Assembly: GCF_001280125.1 (NCBI RefSeq)
Contig: NZ_LGEG01000255.1
Coordinates: 1-64,000 of the forward strand
Source of the DNA: Streptomyces sp. NRRL F-6492
GTDB lineage: Bacteria; Actinomycetota; Actinomycetes; Streptomycetales; Streptomycetaceae
Reading direction: 5' to 3'
DNA length: 64,000 bases
In this document: positions 1 to 9,317 of the stretch, one piece after another
Layout of the letters: each line of letters begins with the position of its first letter
Numbering within the stretch: the stretch's first letter is position 1
The notes under the pieces: generated by a model
The model's input: the letters and a program-made list of their open reading frames with translations, nothing else
Told to the model about the DNA's origin: nothing
The model's database searches: none
Translations under genes and position numbers: made by a program

Positions 1-106
1 TTTTGGCACGCTGTTGAGTTCTCAAGGAACGGACGCTTCCTTTGTACTCACCCTCTCGGGCTTTCCTCCGGGCTTTTCCCTTCGGTCTTTCGTGTTTCCG
101 ACTCTA
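1..106 (-). other. rRNA operon leader (5' end of rrn transcript; 16S gene lies left of the window)
   Basis: Read leftward, the first 40 bases give the motif TTGAGAACTCAACAGCGTGC followed by CAAAA. This is the conserved leader/processing segment found just upstream of 16S rRNA in Streptomyces rrn operons. The 16S gene should therefore start just beyond the left edge on the minus strand. The surrounding sequence is much richer in T/A and pyrimidine tracts than the rest of the window, as expected for rrn leaders, and has no credible coding frame. Assignment rests on remembered family sequence, because no rRNA base is included. Confidence 0.8.
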
Positions 107-317
107 TCAGATCTTTCCGATCCGATTTCCTCGGTGCTTTCCGGTCCCTTTCGCTTTCGCTCCGGGCCCTTCCGGCGGTTCCGACTTTATCAGATTCATT
201 TCGGCCGACCTAATCGGTGGCTTTCGTGATTCGGATAAGAATCGAAGTGACTCCGGGGAATCGAAATTCCCGAACCGGAGTGAGTCAGACTTTACTTGGT
301 TGCTGCCGAGCTGTCCA
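101..317 (-). promoter_or_regulatory. Tandem rrn promoters (three -10 boxes of TANAGT type)
   Basis: On the minus strand three similar -10 boxes appear: TAAAGT at 294-289, TAAAGT at 189-184 and TAGAGT at 106-101. The most distal has an excellent -35 box, TGGACA at 317-312, with an exact 17-nt spacer. The other two have only weak -35 matches (for example TAGGTC at 212-207, spacer 17). Streptomyces rrn operons are known to carry several tandem promoters, so the arrangement fits. The region between about 318 and 417 holds no recognisable gene. Confidence 0.6.
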
Positions 318-417
318 GCTCCAGGCAACTGTTCAAATCTACCTCCCCGCAATCGCCGTGTCAACAGGTTTTGCGGGCACCGGAGGAGACTAGCAGCTCA
401 GCAGGGCCGTACGCACA

Positions 418-1425
418 TCAGGCCGCGGTGGGGAGCGTGGCGTTGCGGTCGGGTTCCTCCAGGTCGCCCAGGTCGCCGGCGTGGGAGGCACGGCCGCCGA
501 GGACGTAGACGTACGCGAGGAAGGCCAGTTCGGCGGCGATGCCGATGGTGACGCGGGCCCAGGTGGGCAGGCCGGAAGGGGTGACGAAGCCTTCGATCAG
601 GCCCGAGACGAAGAGGACCAGGGCGAGGCCCATGGCCATGCCGAGAGCCGCACGGCCCCGTTCCGCGAGGGCGGCGCGGCGGGTGGTGGGGCCCGGTTCG
701 ATGACGGTCCAGCCGAGGCGGAGGCCGGTGCCGGCGGCCACGAAGACGGCGGTCAGTTCCAGCAGGCCGTGGGGAAGGATCAGGCCCAGGAAGACGTCGA
801 GGCGGCCCGCGGAGGTCATCAGACCGATGCCGACGCCGAGGTTCAGCATGTTCAGGAAGAGGATCCAGAGGACCGGGATCCCCAGGAAGGCGCCCAGGAC
901 CAGGCACATGGCGGCGGCCTGGGCGTTGTTCGTCCAGACCCGGGCGGCGAAGGAGGCCGCCGGGTGGCTGGAGTAGTACGTCTCGTACTGGCCGCCGGGG
1001 CGGGTCATCTCGCGCAGCTCGGCGGGGGCGCCGATCGAGGCCTGGACCTCCGGGTGCGTGCCGATCCACCAGCCGATGAGGACCGCGAGCAGGGTGGAGA
1101 GGACGGCGGTGGGGATCCACCAGTGGCGGGAGCGGTAGACGGCCGCCGGGAAGCCGGCCGTGAGGAAGCGGGCCGCGTCGCGCCACGAGGAGCGGCGGGT
1201 GCCGGTCACGGTGGCACGGGCGCGGGCCACGAGCTGGGTGAGCCGGGCCGTGAGCATCGGGTCCGGGAGGCCGGACTGCACGATCGAGAGGTGGGTGGCC
1301 GTGCGCTGGTACAGGGCGACGAGTTCGTCCGCCTCGGCGCCCGTCAGCTTCCCGCCCCGGCGCAGGAGGTGGTCGAGGCGTTCCCACTCCGCGCGGTGGG
1401 CGGTGACGTAGACGTCGAGGTCCAT
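418..1425 (-). CDS. Stage II sporulation protein M (SpoIIM/DUF95) family membrane protein
   Basis: The product is 335 residues and has a soluble N-terminal part (1-100) rich in charged helices, then about five membrane segments near 101-122, 172-203, 218-240, 262-283 and 293-312. The conserved SpoIIM-family motif ILPHGLLEL lies at about 216-224. In Bacillus, SpoIIM works with SpoIID/P in peptidoglycan hydrolysis during engulfment. In actinomycetes, which do not engulf, members of this family usually sit beside an RDD protein and their role is unknown. It is divergent from exactly such an RDD gene, with 122 bp between the starts. The start is an ATG. It lies downstream of the rrn promoters but reads in the same direction, so it is separated from rRNA only by the promoter region. 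Confidence 0.88.
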   Translation of the reverse strand: MDLDVYVTAHRAEWERLDHLLRRGGKLTGAEADELVALYQRTATHLSIVQSGLPDPMLTARLTQLVARARATVTGTRRSSWRDAARFLTAGFPAAVYRSRHWWIPTAVLSTLLAVLIGWWIGTHPEVQASIGAPAELREMTRPGGQYETYYSSHPAASFAARVWTNNAQAAAMCLVLGAFLGIPVLWILFLNMLNLGVGIGLMTSAGRLDVFLGLILPHGLLELTAVFVAAGTGLRLGWTVIEPGPTTRRAALAERGRAALGMAMGLALVLFVSGLIEGFVTPSGLPTWARVTIGIAAELAFLAYVYVLGGRASHAGDLGDLEEPDRNATLPTAA

Positions 1426-1547
1426 GATCGGCTGCTGCTCCAGGACTGGCTTCGGACGGGTCCGTACTACTGCGGCGCGCTGGGGGTCAGCTTGGCAGAC
1501 TGGCGTTCGGAGGGGTCGGGAAGACCGGAGAAGGGTGGGCGGGTGCC

Positions 1548-2510
1548 GTGAGTGGTGTGGTGACGGGCGATGCCGTCGTACTGGGGTTGCAGCCCGCGCG
1601 GCTGCCGAGCCGGGCGCTCGCGGTGCTCGTCGATCTGGCCGTGGTGTGGGCCGCGTACCTGCTGGTCATGGTCGGGCTCGCGGCCGCCACGGCTTCGCTG
1701 GACGAGGCGGCGGTGGCGGCCGTGTCCGTCGCGGCCTTCCTGCTGGTCCTCGTGGGGGCGCCGATCGCGGTGGAGACGCTGTCCCACGGGCGGTCGCTCG
1801 GGAAGATGGCCTGTGGACTGCGGGTCGTACGGGACGACGGCGGTCCGATCCGGTTCCGGCACGCGCTGGTGCGGGGGGCCATGGGGGTCGTGGAGATCCT
1901 GATGACCTTCGGCGTCGTCGCCTGTGTCGCGTCGCTGGTGTCCGAGCGCGGACGGCGGCTCGGGGACGTGTTCGCGGGGACGCTGGTCGTACGGGAGCGG
2001 ATGCCCGCGGCGCGGGTGCTGCCCGTGCCTCCGCCGCCGCCGTGGCTGGTGGGGCGGTTCGCCGGGCTCGATCTCTCGGCGGTGCCGGAGGCGCTGTGGC
2101 TGGAGGTGCGCCAGTACCTCACGCGCGCGCGTGAGCTGGATCCGGCCGTGGGGCGGCGGCTCGCCGAGCGCCTGGCCGACGAACTGGTGGCCCGGACGGG
2201 GGCGCCCGCGCCGCCGGGGGTGCCGGCCTACGCGTATCTGGCGGGCGTGGTGGCCGAGCGGCAGGCGCGGGACATGCGACGGGCGTTCACCGAGGCCGGG
2301 GCCGGAGGCGGGGCCGGGGTGGAGACCGGGGCCGGGGCCGGGGCCGGGTTCGAGGCCGGTCGGGCCTTCGGTGTTCCGGCGGTGGCCGTTCCTCCGGTCG
2401 TTCCGCCCTCCGACGCTCCCCCGGCCGTTCCTCCCGCGAGTGCTCCCCCGGGCGGCGGGCCCTCCCCCGAGGACGGGTCGTCCGCCACCGGGTTCGCCCC
2501 GCCCGCCTGA
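1548..2510 (+). CDS. RDD family membrane protein
   Basis: A 320-residue protein. The RDD domain spans roughly residues 12-150 with two or three hydrophobic helices (LAVLVDLAVVWAAYLLVMVG near 24-43, then near 55-75 and 115-135) and the Arg/Asp signature in SRALAVLVDLAV. The remaining C-terminal 130 residues are cytosolic and end in a Gly/Ala/Pro-rich tail of repeated GAGAGAG and PPAVPP type. It starts with GTG. Divergent pairing with the SpoIIM-family gene is a recurring actinobacterial arrangement, which suggests a shared membrane process, possibly ion or solute handling. No biochemical function can be assigned from sequence. Confidence 0.88.
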   Translation: MSGVVTGDAVVLGLQPARLPSRALAVLVDLAVVWAAYLLVMVGLAAATASLDEAAVAAVSVAAFLLVLVGAPIAVETLSHGRSLGKMACGLRVVRDDGGPIRFRHALVRGAMGVVEILMTFGVVACVASLVSERGRRLGDVFAGTLVVRERMPAARVLPVPPPPPWLVGRFAGLDLSAVPEALWLEVRQYLTRARELDPAVGRRLAERLADELVARTGAPAPPGVPAYAYLAGVVAERQARDMRRAFTEAGAGGGAGVETGAGAGAGFEAGRAFGVPAVAVPPVVPPSDAPPAVPPASAPPGGGPSPEDGSSATGFAPPA

Positions 2511-2553
2511 CGTCCGGCGGTCTTCCGGGTCGGCGGGTCAGCAGGTCAGCAGG

Positions 2554-3168
2554 TCAGGGGAAGACCGAGGGTGGGGTGTCGAGGTCTTCGAGTTCGATGC
2601 CGGGGGCCGCGAGGACCACGTCCCCGGCGATGTGGACGGTGTGGCGTTCGCCCGTGTCCAGGGCGCTGACCTGGTACTCGTCCACCGTCAGGGGGCCGTT
2701 GTCAGTGGGGTGCGCTTCACTTCTCAGCAGGGCCCAGGACTGGTCGACCGTGAGGGGGGCGAGCACCGGGTCCGTGAAGGCGACGAGCCTGACACGGGTC
2801 TCGGGGGAATCGGGGGTGAGACGCAGGAGTCGCGTGAGGGCGACGAGGAACGCCGGGGAGCCGCCGGTGAAGGAGTGGGCGCGCACGTTGCCTTCGGTGG
2901 CCTCGGCTCCGGTGGGGTCCGTGCGGACCCAGGTGACGCCGTCGAGGGCCGCGCCGCGGACCTGCCAGCCGGCGGCGTGCAGTTCGAGGCGGATGGGGCG
3001 GCCCAGTTCGTCGACGGCCAGGTCGACGGAGCCGCGGTGATCACCGGAGGGGGTGGTGGTCTGCGCGACGTAGCGCCAGCCGGAGGGGCCCGGCGCGCAG
3101 TGGAAGTGTTCTTCGCCGAGGGGGGTGTGATCGTGCGGGTCATGGAGCGAATAACGGCCGCGGGGCAT
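2554..3168 (-). CDS. Conserved hypothetical protein
   Basis: I do not recognise a named family. The product is about 204 residues from the internal ATG chosen here (MPRGRYSLHDPHDH). An upstream in-frame start at 3201 would add 11 residues but looks less natural. It is soluble, without signal or membrane segments, rich in His and acidic residues near the N-terminus (LGEEHFHCAPG), and predicted mainly beta. It ends in a DLDTPPSVFP tail. It is convergent with the RDD gene, 43 bp away, and lies downstream of the ahcY terminator, so it is probably transcribed on its own. Confidence 0.6.
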   Translation of the reverse strand: MPRGRYSLHDPHDHTPLGEEHFHCAPGPSGWRYVAQTTTPSGDHRGSVDLAVDELGRPIRLELHAAGWQVRGAALDGVTWVRTDPTGAEATEGNVRAHSFTGGSPAFLVALTRLLRLTPDSPETRVRLVAFTDPVLAPLTVDQSWALLRSEAHPTDNGPLTVDEYQVSALDTGERHTVHIAGDVVLAAPGIELEDLDTPPSVFP

Positions 3169-3215
3169 GGGTCCTCGGGTGGCTTCCAGGAGCGGTGGCA
3201 AGGGGGGCGGGACGG

Positions 3216-3252
3216 GGCAGGCCCCCCGGCACGGGGGTGCGGGGGGCCTGCC
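3216..3252. terminator. Intrinsic terminator after ahcY
   Basis: A 13-bp perfect inverted repeat GGCAGGCCCCCCG (3216-3228) and CGGGGGGCCTGCC (3240-3252) with an 11-nt loop, 46 bp past the ahcY stop. It has no T-run, as is usual for Streptomyces terminators. Confidence 0.75.
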
Positions 3253-3298
3253 TGGATCCTCTGCGAAGGTGTTCCGCGGACGTGCTCCGCGGGGTCCG

Positions 3299-4753
<1,455 letters not shown>

Positions 4754-4802
4754 GACGGGGCTGCTCCTCATGGGTCGGGTGCGAGGGTCGTTCGGGGCGC
4801 CG

Positions 4803-4857
4803 GGCACCACGGTGGGGGTCCCTCGGGCATACGGATGCCCGGGACTTCCATGGTGCC
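4803..4857 (-). promoter_or_regulatory. Structured 5' leader element of ahcY (long hairpin, class unknown)
   Basis: In the minus-strand transcript an outer 10-bp stem (GGCACCATGG with CCGTGGTGCC, one U-G pair) encloses an inner stem GTCCC/GGGAC and GGGCAT/ATGCCC with a short bulge and the loop CCGT. The whole element is 55 nt and ends about 50 nt before the ahcY start. It does not resemble the SAH, SAM-I, SAM-II or SAM-IV riboswitch consensus as I know them, so it is recorded as an unclassified element. Confidence 0.5.
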
Positions 4858-4936
4858 GTCGTCGGAGGCCCTCTCTCCCTCGGCCGGTCCTCCGGACCGC
4901 CCGACCGCCATCAGCAGCGACGTCTGGCTGGTCACG

Positions 4937-4942
4937 AATCTA
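4937..4942 (-). promoter_or_regulatory. Candidate -10 box for ahcY
   Basis: TAGATT on the minus strand matches the Streptomyces housekeeping -10 pattern. A convincing -35 is not visible. Transcription from here would give an mRNA leader of about 175-180 nt containing the hairpin at 4803-4857. Confidence 0.3.
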
Positions 4943-5022
4943 CACCGATCGGCACGGTGGGCCACAGTCCGCGTCGGGTGCCGGGGCGGCTCCCGGACAG
5001 CCCCGGAGCCGGGCCGGACGCG

Positions 5023-5059
5023 CCGAGCCCCCGGTCCGTCGTGCGGGCCGGGGGCTCGG
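5023..5059. terminator. Intrinsic terminator after the CDF transporter
   Basis: A perfect 12-bp inverted repeat, CCGAGCCCCCGG (5023-5034) and CCGGGGGCTCGG (5048-5059), with a 13-nt loop, about 110 bp past the transporter stop. It separates the transporter from ahcY. Confidence 0.75.
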
Positions 5060-5168
5060 TGGGGTGGTGCGATGGCCGGATCCAGCCGTTGAACCGGCGG
5101 CCCGTCTCAAGGACCGGTCGGCGCCTCGGGCCGGTCGGCGCCTCAAGTCGGTCGGCGTCCCGGGCCGG

Positions 5169-6137
5169 TCAGTGGTGGCTCGGGCCGCCCGGGGTCGCGG
5201 CCGGGTCGGGGCCCGCCGCGGCCTCCTTCTCGCTGTAGATGTCGGGCTCCAGGTAGATGACCCGGGCGATCGGGACGGCGGCGCGGATGCGCTCCTCGGC
5301 GGCGTTGATGGCGTGCGCGACCTCGGCGGCGGTGTCGTCGTGCGCGACGGCGATCTTGGCGGCGACGAGGAGTTCCTCGGGGCCGAGGTGGAGCGTGCGC
5401 ATGTGGATGAGGCGGGTGACGGTCCGGCCGTCGACGACGGCGGCCTCGATCTTCTTGACCTCGTCGGTGCCGGCGGACTCGCCCAGGAGCAGCGACTTGG
5501 TCTCGGCGGCGAGGACGAGCGCGATCAGGATGAGCAGGACGCCGATGCAGAGGGTGCCGATGCCGTCCCAGACGCCGTTGCCGGTGAGCAGGGCGAGGCC
5601 GACGCCGCCGAGGGCCAGGATGAGGCCGACGAGGGCGCCGAGGTCCTCCAGGAGGACGACGGGGAGCTCGGGGGCCTTGGCGCGGCGGACGAACTCCTTC
5701 CAGGAGAGGTTGCCGCGGAGCGGGTTGGACTCCTTGATGGCGGTGCGGAAGGAGAAGGCCTCGGCGATGATCGCGAAGACGAGGACGCCGACCGGCCAGT
5801 ACCAGGCCTTGATCTCGTGCGGGTCGTGGATCTTCTCGTAGCCCTCGTAGATGGCGAACATGCCGCCGACGGAGAAGAGCACGATGGAGACGAGGAAGGC
5901 GTAGATGTACCGCTCGCGGCCGTAGCCGAAGGGGTGCTGCGGGGTCGCCTCGCGCTTGGCCTTCTTGCCGCCGAGGAGCAGCAGGCCCTGGTTGCCGGAG
6001 TCGGCGAGCGAGTGGACGCTCTCCGCGAGCATCGAGGACGAACCGCTGAAGAGGAACGCCACGAACTTGGCTGCGGCGATCGCGAGATTCGCGGCGAGCG
6101 CCGCCACGATCGCCTTGGTTCCGCCTGACGCGCTCAT
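5169..6137 (-). CDS. Cation diffusion facilitator (CDF) family transporter
   Basis: A 322-residue inner-membrane divalent-cation/proton antiporter. It has about six hydrophobic helices in the first 210 residues, including the metal-site helix SVHSLADSGNQ (His42, Asp46), then the HPFGYGRERY loop typical of the family at 68-77. A C-terminal cytosolic ferredoxin-like domain (about 215-300) ends in a His-containing tail. CDF proteins export Zn, Co, Fe, Mn or Cd, and the metal here cannot be fixed from sequence. The ATG start lies 66 bp downstream of the manA stop in the same direction, so it may be read with manA. Confidence 0.92.
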   Translation of the reverse strand: MSASGGTKAIVAALAANLAIAAAKFVAFLFSGSSSMLAESVHSLADSGNQGLLLLGGKKAKREATPQHPFGYGRERYIYAFLVSIVLFSVGGMFAIYEGYEKIHDPHEIKAWYWPVGVLVFAIIAEAFSFRTAIKESNPLRGNLSWKEFVRRAKAPELPVVLLEDLGALVGLILALGGVGLALLTGNGVWDGIGTLCIGVLLILIALVLAAETKSLLLGESAGTDEVKKIEAAVVDGRTVTRLIHMRTLHLGPEELLVAAKIAVAHDDTAAEVAHAINAAEERIRAAVPIARVIYLEPDIYSEKEAAAGPDPAATPGGPSHH

Positions 6138-6203
6138 GGGTGTACGGGTTCCCTTCGTCGGTGCTCCGGCTCGATCGCCGCGGTTCGGCCGGTCATTGTC
6201 GCA

Positions 6204-7355
6204 TCAGGCCGTGACGGTGGCGCGGAAGACCGTACCCGCTCCGGTCAGTTGGATGCGCTCGCCCGCCGGGACGAAGACGGATTCGCCGGGGGCGAGGGGG
6301 ATGTCGCCCGCCGCCGGGCGGCCCGCGACGGCCAGCAGGATCTGGGGCGTGGGGGCGGTGAGGTCGTTGGGGGCGGCGCTCTCCGCCCGTACGAAGCGGG
6401 AGAGGCGGAACTCTTCGGTCGGGGTCTCGTAGACCTCCTCGCCCGACGGGGAGGCCTCGGGGCGCAGGACGGCCGGGTCGGCCGGGTCGAAGCGGACGAT
6501 CCGGAGGAGTTCGGGGACGTCGACGTGTTTGGGGGTGAGGCCGCAGCGCAGGACGTTGTCGGAGTTGGCCATGATCTCGATGCCGAGGCCGTCGAGGTAG
6601 GCGTGCGGGACGCCGGCGCCGAGGTAGAGGGCCTCGCCGGGCTGGAGCCGCACGTGGTGCAGGAGCATGGCGGCGATGACGCCGGGGTCGCTCGGGTAGT
6701 GGTGGGCGAGGCGCGCGTACGGGGCGTGGTCGCCGCCGAGGCGGTCGGCGGCGGCGGTGGCCTCGGCGACGGTGTGCGCCGTCTCCTCCGGGTCGGCGGT
6801 GAGCAGGGCCGTCAGGACCTCGCGGAGCGCGGCCTCCTCGGGGTGGGCGTGCAGCAGGTCCACGTACGGCTTGAGGGAGTCGACGCCGAGCGCGGCGATC
6901 AGGTCGGCGGCGTCAACGGGGGCGCGGAAGCCGCAGAACCCCTCGAAGGGGGTGAGGGCGCAGATCAGCTCGGGCTTGTGGTGGGCGTCCTTGTAGGTGC
7001 GGTGCGGGGCGTCGACCGGGATGCCCGCGGCCTCCTCGGCGGCGAATCCGGAGCGCGCCTGGTCGAGGTCGGGGTGGACCTGGAGGGACAGGGGGGCGCC
7101 GGCGGCGAGGATCTTGAACAGGAAGGGGAGGCGCGGGCCGAACCGCTCGACGGTCCGCTCGCCCAGTTCGCGTACGGGGTCGGCGTCGATGAGCTCGTTC
7201 AGCGGGCCGCGCTCGGTGCGGGAGGGGGCACCGGGGTGGGCGCCCATCCACATCTCGGCCTGCGGCTCGCCGGTGGGGGCGGTGCCCAGGAGTTCCGGGA
7301 TGGCCGTCGTGGATCCCCAGGCGTAGGGGCGGACGGTGTTGACGAGGCGGTCCAT
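6204..7355 (-). CDS. manA: Mannose-6-phosphate isomerase, class I
   Basis: The enzyme interconverts fructose-6-phosphate and mannose-6-phosphate, the entry step to GDP-mannose. The 383-residue length is typical. The Zn-site elements of type I PMI are visible: LQVHPDLDQA near 96-105, HKPELICAL near 130 and GVPHAYLDGLGIEI near 250, followed by NVLRCGLTPKHVDV. It sits with manB and a SIS-domain isomerase in one leftward block, which supports the mannose-metabolism assignment. The same set (manA, SIS, Trm112, manB) is conserved in S. coelicolor as I recall it. Confidence 0.96.
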   Translation of the reverse strand: MDRLVNTVRPYAWGSTTAIPELLGTAPTGEPQAEMWMGAHPGAPSRTERGPLNELIDADPVRELGERTVERFGPRLPFLFKILAAGAPLSLQVHPDLDQARSGFAAEEAAGIPVDAPHRTYKDAHHKPELICALTPFEGFCGFRAPVDAADLIAALGVDSLKPYVDLLHAHPEEAALREVLTALLTADPEETAHTVAEATAAADRLGGDHAPYARLAHHYPSDPGVIAAMLLHHVRLQPGEALYLGAGVPHAYLDGLGIEIMANSDNVLRCGLTPKHVDVPELLRIVRFDPADPAVLRPEASPSGEEVYETPTEEFRLSRFVRAESAAPNDLTAPTPQILLAVAGRPAAGDIPLAPGESVFVPAGERIQLTGAGTVFRATVTA

Positions 7356-7526
7356 GGTGCCTGCCAGCTTCTCGGGTGGGTGACGGGTGTGCGGGTGTCG
7401 GGGGACACGGGAGACAGACGACAGGGGGTGGATGACGGGTGGGTGTCGGGGCGGTGGACGGCACGGGGTGGGTGGCCCGCGCCGCGGCGCCCGGTGCGGG
7501 GCGCGGGCGGTTTCGCGGCCCGGCGG

Positions 7527-8675
7527 CTACGGGGCGGGGGTGCTCCGGGTGGCCAGGGCCAGGTAGACGGCCGCGAAGTCGGTGACGGCGAGGAGTTCCG
7601 CGAGCGTCTCCAGGTCGCCGCCCTCCTCCGGCTCCAGCTCGCTGACGGCGGTCTCGTGGCCGAGGGCCAGTTCCCGGGCGGCGGGGGCGGCGCTGAGGCC
7701 GCCGGCCGGCCGGTCTCGGAGCAGGACCACCCGGGCCCGCAGGGCCTGCGGCTCGTCGACCCGGTCGCGGAAGAAGTCGTCGGGGTCGGCGCCCGCCGCG
7801 TAGTCGCCGGCGAGCAGGACGCCGTGCGCGGGCAGGGCCTCGGGGAGTTCGGCGGCGAGGGCGGGCAGTCCGGCGAGCTCCGCCAGTACGGCGGCGAAGC
7901 GGCGGCCGGCCGGGCCGGCGGCGCTGCCCTCGGTCCAGATCAGCGGGAGCGAGTCGGCCAGCTCGGCGGCGAGGGTCTTCGCCGGGTTGCCGTACGTGGC
8001 GACGGCCGGGCCGCAGCGTGCGGCCGTGCGGTCCAGGCGGTCGGCCACCTTCTCCAGGGCCTCGGGCGGTGCCTCCAGGAGGCCGACGCGGTCGAGGAGG
8101 GCGAGCAGCGGGGTGAACAGGGCCCAGAGGGCGCCGGGGCTGGCCCCGATGTTCTCGGCGTACTCGTCGGGCGCCTCGTTCGGGGCGACGGCCATCGGGA
8201 CGAACATTCCGTGCGAGCCGCCGACCGCCTCCGCGAGCGGGGAGCCCTGGGGGGCGACGGCGACGACCGTGATGCCGCGCCGGTACGCCTGCTCGGCGAG
8301 GAGGGCGAGGCCCGGTTCGGCCCCGTCGGTGGTGGGGAGCAGCAGCAGGTCCACGGAACCGGCCCAGCCGGGCAGCGCCCAGCGCAGGGCTCCGGCGGCG
8401 GGGGCCACGCCGGTGGGGCGGAGGCGTACGACGGGGGCGGAGGCTCCGGCGAGGGCGCCGATCAGGTCGGCGACGCCGGTGGCGGCGGTGCCGGGGCCCG
8501 CGACGAGGACCGCGCGGGGGCGGCCCTCGGGGCGGAGGTCCGCGATGCCGGCTTCGGCGGCGTGGCGGGTGGCGGTCCGTACCCGGGCGCCGGCTTCGGC
8601 GGCGCCGCGGAGGAGGCCCCGGCGGTCGGCCAGGGCGAGGTCGTCCGGGGCGTCGAGGAGGGTCTCGTCGAGCAT
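7527..8675 (-). CDS. SIS domain protein, phosphoglucose/phosphomannose isomerase-like
   Basis: The protein is 382 residues from the ATG at 8675 (MLDETLLDAPDDLALADRRG). That start has a strong GGGAGG 8 nt upstream, while longer frames upstream are unsupported. A SIS sugar-phosphate-binding fold is suggested by the VLVAGPGTAATGVADLIGAL glycine loop near residue 56 and a second Rossmann-like half, with C-terminal similarity to bifunctional phosphoglucose/phosphomannose isomerases. Position between manA and the Trm112/manB genes points to a role in hexose-phosphate supply. The catalytic residues are not certain by eye, so activity is inferred. Confidence 0.8.
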   Translation of the reverse strand: MLDETLLDAPDDLALADRRGLLRGAAEAGARVRTATRHAAEAGIADLRPEGRPRAVLVAGPGTAATGVADLIGALAGASAPVVRLRPTGVAPAAGALRWALPGWAGSVDLLLLPTTDGAEPGLALLAEQAYRRGITVVAVAPQGSPLAEAVGGSHGMFVPMAVAPNEAPDEYAENIGASPGALWALFTPLLALLDRVGLLEAPPEALEKVADRLDRTAARCGPAVATYGNPAKTLAAELADSLPLIWTEGSAAGPAGRRFAAVLAELAGLPALAAELPEALPAHGVLLAGDYAAGADPDDFFRDRVDEPQALRARVVLLRDRPAGGLSAAPAARELALGHETAVSELEPEEGGDLETLAELLAVTDFAAVYLALATRSTPAP

Positions 8676-8941
8676 CTGGTGCCTCCCGGGTGAGCGGGTT
8701 CGGTGGGAGCCCCTCGGGCGGGGGCGGGGCGGCCGGCGCGGTGCGGGGCGGGGGCGCGCCCGGCCCCCTCGTCCTGCGCCCGCGCCGTCCGCGTCACTCC
8801 GTACGGCCGGGTGTGCGGAGGTGCGGGCCGTACCGCCGGGTGTACGGGGGTGCGGGTCCTCCCGTGGGGGGACCCGCCGTCGGCGTCCGCCGCTCGTGGC
8901 GGCTCCCGGCTGCGGTCGGCGGCCGTCGTCCTCGGGGCCGG

Positions 8942-9124
8942 TTACGCCGGGCGGCGGGCCTCGTCCGTGAGGAGGACCGGGATGCCGTCGCGGACCGGGT
9001 AGGCGAGGCCGCAGTCGTCGGCCGTGCAGACCAGTTCGGGGGTCTCGTCCGCGGTGCGGTCGTTCAGCGGAGCGTGGCACGCGGGGCAGGCCAGGATCTC
9101 CAGGAGGCCGGCTTCGAGCGGCAT
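8942..9124 (-). CDS. Trm112 family zinc-ribbon protein
   Basis: A 60-residue protein with the CPACH zinc knuckle near residue 13, a second cysteine pair in VCTADDCG near 32-39, and the family ending [11 protein letters not shown]. Trm112-like proteins are small zinc-ribbon partners, best known as activators of methyltransferases in eukaryotes. The bacterial role is unclear. It is encoded between manB and the SIS gene, an arrangement conserved in actinobacteria. Its start ATG has a weak upstream GAAGGG. Confidence 0.9.
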   Translation of the reverse strand: MPLEAGLLEILACPACHAPLNDRTADETPELVCTADDCGLAYPVRDGIPVLLTDEARRPA

Positions 9125-9317
9125 GGGGTGGTCCCTTCGGACGAACTGCGGGCGAACGGTGGTGGTGCCGCCCCGCGGGCCGGGTCTTCGGACCGGTCCC
9201 CCGGGGGGCGGCCTTCGGGCCGGGCCTTCGGGCCGTTCCCTCGGGGCGGCCTTCGGGCCAGGTCAGCCTACCGCCGGGGGACGGGGGCCGCCCCGTCCCC
9301 CGGCGACCGGCGCGGGG

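Noticed and set aside
4754..4990. SAH or SAM riboswitch upstream of ahcY
   Set aside because: Read on the minus strand, none of the conserved cores I know for SAH, SAM-I, SAM-II or SAM-IV is present; only an unclassified hairpin remains.
8676..9080. N-terminal extension of the SIS-domain protein up to 9080
   Set aside because: The extension is Arg/Pro-rich, overlaps the Trm112 gene and lacks a ribosome-binding site. The ATG at 8675 has GGGAGG.
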